DNA from: Alteromonas sp. ALT199
Lineage (GTDB): Bacteria > Pseudomonadota > Gammaproteobacteria > Enterobacterales > Alteromonadaceae
DNA: 64,000 nucleotides
Direction of reading: 5' to 3'
Assembly (NCBI RefSeq): GCF_018619335.1
Contig: NZ_JAHHDX010000090.1
Location: forward strand, 62,001 to 126,000
The position numbers were made by a program, and so were the translations under genes. This document shows positions 58,325 through 64,000 of this stretch, one piece after another. Below the pieces are notes generated by a model. That model did not search any database and was not told the DNA's origin. It saw only the letters and a program-made list of their open reading frames with translations. The number at the start of each line of letters is the position of its first letter. Positions within the stretch are counted from its first letter, which is position 1.

Positions 58325-59221
58325 ATGGCCTCTACCTTTAAACGTTATCTGTCAGTCACCAAGCCCGGCATCATTATGGGTAATGCCATTTCGGTAACGG
58401 GCGGTTTCTTATTAGCGTCCCGCGGCGATATCGATTATTGGCTGCTGCTTGCTACACTTATCGGTTTGTCGCTGGTGGTGGCGTCGGGGTGCGTAATTAA
58501 CAACTGCATTGACCGAGACATTGACGGCAAAATGCAGCGCACCGCAAATCGAGTTACGGTGACAGGCGAGTTGCCGTTACTTACTGCGCTTTTGCATGGC
58601 GCTGTGTTAGGAATGGCAGGGTTTGGTTTATTGGCGCTTTACACAAACCTTACTGCCGTATTTTTTGCCGCCTTTGGCTACGTTATTTATGTGGGCGTTT
58701 ACAGCCTGTATATGAAGCGAAACTCGGTGTACGGCACATTCGTTGGCAGTTTGTCAGGCGCGGTACCGCCAGTAGTCGGTTATTGCGCGGTGAGTGGTCA
58801 GTTTGATATAGCCGCAGCTATTTTGTTGGGTATGTTCAGCATTTGGCAAATGCCCCATTCATATGCCATCGCTATCTTCAGATACAACGATTATAAGGCT
58901 GCTGATATTCCTGTGTTGCCCGTATCGCAGGGTATTGCGAAAGCAAAACGCCATATTGTCCTTCATATTGCGTTATTTGCTTTAGTTGTAATGCTGCTCC
59001 CGCTTAACGGTTATACGGGCATAGGTTTTTTAACCGTGGCCTTTGCAACCAGCCTTTGGTGGCTTTTAATGGCACTTCGCGGCTATAGACCTGACATCAA
59101 TGTAGAGGGCTGGGCAAAGCGAGTATTTGGTTTTTCCATTGTAAATATAACGCTGTTATCTATCGCGATGTCGGTGGACTATCACACCACCGTTGATAGT
59201 CTATTTGCGATAGCTTTGTAG
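58325..59221 (+). CDS. cyoE: Protoheme IX farnesyltransferase (heme O synthase)
   Basis: CyoE, 298 aa, converts heme B to heme O for the bo3 oxidase. UbiA-family prenyltransferase with about nine transmembrane helices; [19 protein letters not shown] (first Asp-rich motif) and [18 protein letters not shown] (second). Separated from cyoD by a terminator and 167 bases. Confidence 0.97.
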   Translation: MASTFKRYLSVTKPGIIMGNAISVTGGFLLASRGDIDYWLLLATLIGLSLVVASGCVINNCIDRDIDGKMQRTANRVTVTGELPLLTALLHGAVLGMAGFGLLALYTNLTAVFFAAFGYVIYVGVYSLYMKRNSVYGTFVGSLSGAVPPVVGYCAVSGQFDIAAAILLGMFSIWQMPHSYAIAIFRYNDYKAADIPVLPVSQGIAKAKRHIVLHIALFALVVMLLPLNGYTGIGFLTVAFATSLWWLLMALRGYRPDINVEGWAKRVFGFSIVNITLLSIAMSVDYHTTVDSLFAIAL

Positions 59222-59305
59222 TGTTTATAAGCGCTTTTCTCTTACGGATAGGGATGCTCTCGTTTATAATTCGCACCTATTCACCACATGCAAATAGGCA
59301 GCACC

Positions 59306-59587
59306 ATGGCAACGGCATCCGCACTTCACATTTTGGTAAAAACAGAGAAAGAAGCGCTTTCAATTCTAGAGCAGCTTAAAAAAGGCAAAGACTTTGCGAG
59401 TTTAGCAAAGCGCCATTCCAAATGTCCGTCGGGCAAGCGTGGCGGCGATCTTGGTGAATTTCGTAGAGGCCAAATGGTAAAAGCCTTCGACGATGTGGTC
59501 TTTAAAAAAGACGTGCTAAAAGTACACGGGCCGGTGAAGACCCGTTTCGGCTACCACCTTATTAAAACGCTCTATCGTAGTAATTAA
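59306..59587 (+). CDS. ppiC: Parvulin-type peptidyl-prolyl isomerase
   Basis: 93 aa, a single parvulin domain: [70 protein letters not shown]. No signal peptide, so cytoplasmic, like E. coli PpiC. The ATG at 59306 ([10 protein letters not shown]) is the family start; a start at 59288 adds six residues. Confidence 0.93.
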   Translation: MATASALHILVKTEKEALSILEQLKKGKDFASLAKRHSKCPSGKRGGDLGEFRRGQMVKAFDDVVFKKDVLKVHGPVKTRFGYHLIKTLYRSN

Positions 59588-59679
59588 AACCAGAGCTTTT
59601 TAAAACCAAAGTCGCTAAAGCCGAAGTAAGCCCGATCCATTCAACAAGCGTTTAAAGTATGTCCTAGCTAATTACCTTG

Positions 59680-60426
59680 TTAATTGCCCGGCTCCCACTT
59701 TTCACCGCATACTGAATTTTTGGTAAATATGGCGTAAGGGCTGTTGGTCTCGTGAAGTGAACCGCGAAGTGCAGCGCCGTGATCTACTGCAATAAAAGGG
59801 GTGTCAGTCGCTTTGCCTTGCTCATCAAGCATAAAATAGTCGCTGGTGTAGCTTGTTAGCATCATGCGATTGTCGTAACCCATATCGCTTAAGCGAACCC
59901 GGGTAATGGCTTTGAACTTAGCGTTAGGGTTTGAAAGCCCTACAATTTTCTTAAAAAAGTAGCCTTTATCAGATTGCAGTTGGGAAAAACCGTTTAAGGT
60001 GTTAATCAGGGTTTTCAAATCTATGGCTTCGCGCTGTAACATGAAGTCGTGCTGGATGGCATTGCCATCTTTTCTAAGGCTGTCTTTTGACGGTGTTTTA
60101 CCAGCTGTGTAAGCCTGCTCTGTTTCTAACGAAGTAAGGGTGTCTTGCCCTTCCTCTGCATAGTGAACTAGTGCATTTGTGTTCATATTTACGTAGTAGT
60201 CGCTGATACCAGCGGGTACCACTTCAAATAGCATAACATCTGGAGTTACCGCGCCGCGCTCTTCAGGTGTTTGAGGGCCTTTGGCTACGCACTTGTCAGA
60301 GATGAAATAGTAATATTGGCCCGCTTCAATAGCGAAAGCTGTATTAGACAGCACCGCGCAGGTGGCAAGAAGTAGTAGCCTGGAAGTGAACTGTTTAAAT
60401 GCCGTTACAGCACTGCCTATTTGCAT
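59680..60426 (-). CDS. Secreted protein of unknown function
   Basis: 248 aa with signal peptide (ending NTAFAIEAG). Mature part has a Cys in SDKCVAKGP near the start and another in NSVCGEKWEPGN at the end, possibly a disulfide across the protein. No family recognised. Convergent with ppiC and monocistronic by appearance. Confidence 0.6.
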   Translation of the reverse strand: MQIGSAVTAFKQFTSRLLLLATCAVLSNTAFAIEAGQYYYFISDKCVAKGPQTPEERGAVTPDVMLFEVVPAGISDYYVNMNTNALVHYAEEGQDTLTSLETEQAYTAGKTPSKDSLRKDGNAIQHDFMLQREAIDLKTLINTLNGFSQLQSDKGYFFKKIVGLSNPNAKFKAITRVRLSDMGYDNRMMLTSYTSDYFMLDEQGKATDTPFIAVDHGAALRGSLHETNSPYAIFTKNSVCGEKWEPGN

Positions 60427-60611
60427 ATCAAAGACGCCTTATTGTTCGATGCATTTACATGTAAGGCGCTATTGTAAGGTGTAGTTGATAAAAGCGCGAG
60501 TTAAGCATTGTACGCACTTTGCATTTAGGTATTGCTTGATTGAAAGGCGAGAAGCAATTTGAATTTCTGGCAGATTAGCAACTCGTCATTTTAGCGCTGA
60601 GCGCCTAGTGC

Positions 60612-60794
60612 TTACGTTCCTTGTGAGTTCTTCTCTAGTATTTCTATTTCTTTCCATAGCTTTTCCGACTGGGCGGTAAGCAATGAATAAGTCCTTATGT
60701 CACCGTTTCTTTGTGCGTGCATGGCTTTTTCAAGAAGGGTGTCATATTGCTTTCGCATCTTTTTGGTTGGATTGCTTTTAAAAAGTCCAAACAT
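60612..60794 (-). CDS. DUF6435 (Lacal_2735-like) small protein
   Basis: 60 aa from ATG 60794: MFGLFKSNPTKKMRKQYDTL then LEKAMHAQRNGDIRTYSLLT. This matches the short, lysine-rich DUF6435 family found widely in marine bacteria. An upstream in-frame ATG (60917) would add 41 unlike residues. Helical, probably coiled-coil; function unknown. Confidence 0.8.
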   Translation of the reverse strand: MFGLFKSNPTKKMRKQYDTLLEKAMHAQRNGDIRTYSLLTAQSEKLWKEIEILEKNSQGT

Positions 60795-60958
60795 AGTGAA
60801 AGTCCTAAAAAGACATATAGCGAGAAAACGTTTAAAAAGGAACTTTCGATCACCCATTTTCGTGAACAAATTTTCATAAACATTCATGGGAGAATACTTG
60901 AGTGAATGGCAGGCCACTTGGCTAAGGTGAGCTAATTATGGCCTGCACTGTAGTTAAA

Positions 60959-63286
60959 TTAGAATTGATAAGTTACGTAAGCACTAATACTTCTGCCTGG
61001 CTCTGAGTAACGCTGGTATCCATTGTCGCTCACGCCTCCAAAGAAACCACCAGTACCGTTTCTTACACTATTAAGTACTTCCCAGCGGTAATATTCTTTG
61101 TCTGTAAGGTTGTAAATTACCGTAGTGAAACGCAGGTTTTCGGTAACGTCGTAGTAGGCAAGCAGGTCGAAAACTGCATAGCCTGCTGGCGTATGCGATG
61201 GTCCAGCGCCGTTGTTCAATGAGGTGTAGCTAAGTTGGTTACTTTCTTCTACCCCTTTGCTCAATATGGCGACAAGTTCTGCGCCCCAATCACCTTCATT
61301 AGATACGTAGCCTAGTCCAACAGTTGCGGTATCTGGCGATACGGTTTCTAAGTCGTCACCCGCATTGTTAAAAGCAGACGCAGTGTCGTAGGTGCCGTCC
61401 AATGCGGTATAAGCAAAACGACCTGCGACGTTATCTGTAAAATTGTAATTGGCAGTAACTTCTAACCCATCAACAGTCAGCTCGCCAGTATTTTGTGGCT
61501 GCGTGAATACATCTTCCGTACTCACTACAGTTTCACAACCGAAACGACTGCACTGTACTGTGCTTACTTCAGTGCCATAAGGCGTTGAATAAGTCTCGTC
61601 CTGAATCATGTTAGTGTATTCAGTTCTAAACACCGACACGCTGACATTCCCATTTTCGAAATCACCAATATAGGTTAGCTCAAAGTTAGTCGATTCTTGA
61701 GCATCGAGTTCACTGTTGGCAATACGGTCAAGGTCAATATAGGTGTTACCAGTTACAATATCGGTGACTTCATCACCTGAGTTTGTGCCAAAATATAAGT
61801 TTTGAAGCGTAGGTGCTTGGTAGCCCTGAGCAATACGGGCATTGATAGAGTGACCTTTTACGAATTCGTAAGTAGCCCCAATATCTCCTACCACTGCACT
61901 AAATTCGCTGTCTGTAATGCTTAAACCAGTCGGGTCTGAAAAGGTACTATCTACAGTAGGCGCATATTCTGTTGAATCGTAACGAAGTCCAAGATTTATG
62001 CTTAATTGCTCGCTAAGTTCAACCGTGTCAGCTAGGTAGGCAGTAATCAATGTCTTTTCAGTTTCAGGAACAAAGCTTTGGTCGCGAATTGGGTAACCGT
62101 CTAGTATTGGCGAATCAGCGGTTTGTCCTGCGAATCTGCGGTCGAACATCACTGCCTCTGCATCCACTTGTTGATAACTTAAACCATAAATAATTTCATG
62201 GTTGAATTCTCCGGTGATCGATTTGGCTAAATCAATATTGAAGCTCAGTGAGTCTTGGCTAAAGTTACGGTCTTCGGTACGCAATATAGCGTCGCCGTCA
62301 GCACTGCCAAAAAGAAAGCTGGTTACACCAGAAGAGAATAGTTCTTGATAATTTAATGTCACATCTATGCTATCAGCGAACGTCAGACCTAGGTTTTCGT
62401 TGTTGAAGAAAAGCCCTATTCGCTCGCGGTTATTTTCATCCGCTGAGGTGAAGTCAAAATAAGTATCGTGTTGACGAGAAAGAGGAATGCCATCCGTTTC
62501 TCTGTCAGCTTTTTCGTAAACAAAACCAAGTTGTTGGTGCTCTGAGAAGTTATAAGCAAGTTTAAGTAAAATTGAATCTACTTGATTATCCATCGGGTCA
62601 GCCTGGCCACGTCCTGAACCAGAAATATTCTCACCATTGCTGTGCGCTTCTGTTTCACTGCTGTCGCGCATAGTGTATTGCAAGAGCGAGTCGAAGTTAC
62701 CCGTTCTGTTCGCAACGGTGCCGTGCACTAGCCATTCTTCAGAGCGTGCATCAAAACCGGTTTTCAATTTAACGCCTGTGGCATCACCGGTGGCAGGTAA
62801 AAAGTCGCTCGCTTCATTGGTTACATAGGTGACTGAGCCCGCAAGTGAGCCTGGTCCTTGCGCGACAGCGCTTGGGCCTTTGGTGATGTTGACGGCTTTT
62901 ACGTGTTCCAATTCAATTTCGCCGCGGCTCGAACCATACATACCATAAGCGGCGAATGAGCCTGGATTTAGTGTTTCACCTTGGCCGACGCCATCTACGG
63001 TTACTGCTACGGCGTCCCCTTCTAAGCCGCGAATGTTGAAACCATCGTTACCGAAACGGTTACCCGTGTCATTAGTTTGTACTCCTGGGATATAGCGAGC
63101 GGTATCTTCAATATTTGTGATTGAGCGCTTTGACAGAGTTTGTGCATCCAGCACGGTTTCGACAGTCGTTGTTAGGGTTTCTTCACTTTCGGCTTTTGTT
63201 ACAGCCAATTCTGATTGTTGAGCTAGGGCAGGAAGTGTTAGCGCACAGCCAAGTGAAATAGCTACCGTTGAGCGTTTAAATTTCAT
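60959..63286 (-). CDS. TonB-dependent heme/hemoglobin-type outer-membrane receptor
   Basis: 775 aa. Signal peptide (ending LPALAQQ), plug domain with IPGVQTNDTGNRFGNDGFNI, then RGLEGDAVAVTVDGVGQGET and VTYVTNEASDFL, and a 22-strand barrel ending in ...SISAYVTYQF. The plug resembles the hemoglobin/transferrin receptor group. Upstream lies a Fur-like box, so iron-repressed. The TonB box near the mature N-terminus is not clear. The ligand could also be another iron source. Confidence 0.85.
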   Translation of the reverse strand: MKFKRSTVAISLGCALTLPALAQQSELAVTKAESEETLTTTVETVLDAQTLSKRSITNIEDTARYIPGVQTNDTGNRFGNDGFNIRGLEGDAVAVTVDGVGQGETLNPGSFAAYGMYGSSRGEIELEHVKAVNITKGPSAVAQGPGSLAGSVTYVTNEASDFLPATGDATGVKLKTGFDARSEEWLVHGTVANRTGNFDSLLQYTMRDSSETEAHSNGENISGSGRGQADPMDNQVDSILLKLAYNFSEHQQLGFVYEKADRETDGIPLSRQHDTYFDFTSADENNRERIGLFFNNENLGLTFADSIDVTLNYQELFSSGVTSFLFGSADGDAILRTEDRNFSQDSLSFNIDLAKSITGEFNHEIIYGLSYQQVDAEAVMFDRRFAGQTADSPILDGYPIRDQSFVPETEKTLITAYLADTVELSEQLSINLGLRYDSTEYAPTVDSTFSDPTGLSITDSEFSAVVGDIGATYEFVKGHSINARIAQGYQAPTLQNLYFGTNSGDEVTDIVTGNTYIDLDRIANSELDAQESTNFELTYIGDFENGNVSVSVFRTEYTNMIQDETYSTPYGTEVSTVQCSRFGCETVVSTEDVFTQPQNTGELTVDGLEVTANYNFTDNVAGRFAYTALDGTYDTASAFNNAGDDLETVSPDTATVGLGYVSNEGDWGAELVAILSKGVEESNQLSYTSLNNGAGPSHTPAGYAVFDLLAYYDVTENLRFTTVIYNLTDKEYYRWEVLNSVRNGTGGFFGGVSDNGYQRYSEPGRSISAYVTYQF

Positions 63287-63403
63287 TGTTATTTTCCAAT
63301 TTTAATAAAAGTGCAAATAATTAGTATTTCGTATCAACGCTAAGCATCCTATTTGCGTCGGTTGATATCATTTTTAGTTTTTCTTCAATCGCGCCTGTCA
63401 AAG

Positions 63404-63435
63404 CGATTTTTTGACACATCGTGCGTCAAAAATCG
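63404..63435. promoter_or_regulatory. Long inverted repeat in the divergent control region
   Basis: CGATTTTTTGAC (63404-63415), 9-nt spacer, GTCAAAAATCG (63425-63435): 11-bp arms with one extra T. Placed about 120-150 bases from the receptor start and about 77 before the DUF4198 gene. No T-run beyond it, so a transcription-factor operator is likely. Confidence 0.5.
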
Positions 63436-63441
63436 ATCGTA

Positions 63442-63476
63442 ATACTATTGATAACCATTATCATTTGCAATAGTAT
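63442..63476. promoter_or_regulatory. Fur-like box set in a 35-bp dyad
   Basis: The 19-mer GATAACCATTATCATTTGC (63450-63468) matches the Fur consensus at 14 of 19 positions by eye. It is flanked by a 9-bp inverted repeat (ATACTATTG at 63442-63450, CAATAGTAT at 63468-63476) sharing its centre. It sits between the TonB receptor and DUF4198 genes. Confidence 0.75.
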
Positions 63477-63511
63477 GATTCCACTTTTACAAAAATAGAA
63501 AATAATAAACC

Positions 63512-64000
63512 ATGAAAAAACACACGCTTATTAGTTTGCCCTTGCTTATTGCTAGCTGCTTCAGTGGTGCTGCTCTAGCCCATGTAGCATACCTAAAACC
63601 TCTTCAGTTTGAACCGGTTAGAGGCGGTAAAGTAACGCTAGATGCTTCTTTCGCAGAACAATTTTTTGTGCCCGAAGCGGCAATTACGAATGCATCGTTT
63701 GAAGTGGTTACCCCTAGCGGCAAGCTAATTAATGTGGAGAAGGTTGTCGATCTTTCGACCCGTAATGTTCTTGAACACACCTTAGAAGAAGAAGGGACCT
63801 ACCAGTTTTCAACGGGAAAACGTATGGGGGCAATTTTTCGCGTGTATGAAAAGGACGGCGAACGTGGATCTATGCGAGGCAACGAAAAGCCTCTACCTGA
63901 AGGTGCGATACTAAAAGAGCACTTTCAGTCAGTTACGTTTGCAACGACGTACGTAACGAAGAAAGGGCCAAGTGAACAGGCGTTAGCGCCAAGAAACGAC
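63512..64000 (+). CDS. DUF4198 domain protein (partial, C-terminus outside window)
   Basis: 163 codons to the window edge, open reading frame continuing. Signal peptide (ending SGAALAHVAYLK), then a beta-rich domain. It resembles DUF4198, periplasmic proteins linked to metal or nickel uptake in some genera (NikM-like), from memory. Divergent from the TonB receptor with shared Fur-like control region, suggesting a role in metal acquisition. The remaining part is unseen. Confidence 0.65.
   Translation, partial: MKKHTLISLPLLIASCFSGAALAHVAYLKPLQFEPVRGGKVTLDASFAEQFFVPEAAITNASFEVVTPSGKLINVEKVVDLSTRNVLEHTLEEEGTYQFSTGKRMGAIFRVYEKDGERGSMRGNEKPLPEGAILKEHFQSVTFATTYVTKKGPSEQALAPRND

Noticed and set aside
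59287-60427. 14-bp inverted repeats (ATGCAAATAGGCAG and complement) about 1.1 kb apart flanking ppiC and the secreted unknown, possibly element ends
   Set aside because: By rough expectation several 14-bp matches occur by chance in 64 kb; there is no transposase and no target duplication. Both contain an ATG, but no more.

Overview
The window looks like a chromosome segment of a marine gammaproteobacterium of the Alteromonadales, most likely Alteromonas or a close relative. The grounds are protein resemblance recalled from memory, moderate GC content, the linkages prmA-dusB-fis-purH-purD, envZ/ompR near pckA and hslR/hslO, and a copiotroph gene set (TonB receptor, GH31 glycosidase, type II secretion). 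I saw no rRNA or tRNA gene, CRISPR array, insertion sequence or prophage. It reads as core chromosome with small accessory patches.

Layout. 1-9.6 kb (minus strand): the type II secretion operon gspC-D-E-F-G-H-I-J-K-L, cut by the window edge inside gspL. gspG, the major pseudopilin, carries a -1 frameshift. 9.7-13.1 kb (plus): hslR, hslO and pckA. 13.4-17.1 kb (plus): a secreted GH31 glycosidase and an MFS transporter. 17.2-22.9 kb (minus): envZ/ompR, a DUF2855 protein, a phosphoribulokinase-like kinase and a voltage-gated-type K+ channel. 23-25.6 kb: a secreted CBM9-like protein, then a divergent pair made of an outer-membrane barrel and a small PstS-like periplasmic protein. 25.7-32.4 kb (minus): purD, an exported methyltransferase, purH, fis, dusB and prmA. 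32.6-35.2 kb (plus): a solute-binding protein and an amidase lipoprotein.

The most novel part is 35.5-37.7 kb: three tightly spaced plus-strand genes of unknown function. The first two are diverged paralogues and the third carries a helix-hairpin-helix-like segment. After a HiPIP, a flavin reductase and small zinc-finger and HNH proteins comes a 714-residue nuclease at 39.9-42.0 kb that joins a FAN1-type VRR-NUC domain to a DEDDh exonuclease. Two orphan intrinsic terminators at 43.07 and 44.16 kb suggest unannotated small RNAs, one on each strand.

44.4-50.2 kb (minus): accC, accB, aroQ, an M23 peptidase, dsbD and cutA. 50.4-53.3 kb (plus): fxsA, then groES-groEL behind a very clear sigma-32 promoter and a leader with a perfect 22-bp palindrome. 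53.7-59.6 kb (plus): a small membrane protein, the cytochrome bo3 operon cyoABCD, cyoE behind a terminator, and a parvulin PPIase. 59.7-64 kb: a secreted unknown, a DUF6435 protein, and a TonB-dependent heme-type receptor divergent from a DUF4198 protein. The region between the last two carries a Fur-like box set inside a larger dyad and a second long inverted repeat.

All family names come from reading sequence motifs and from memory. No database search was run.
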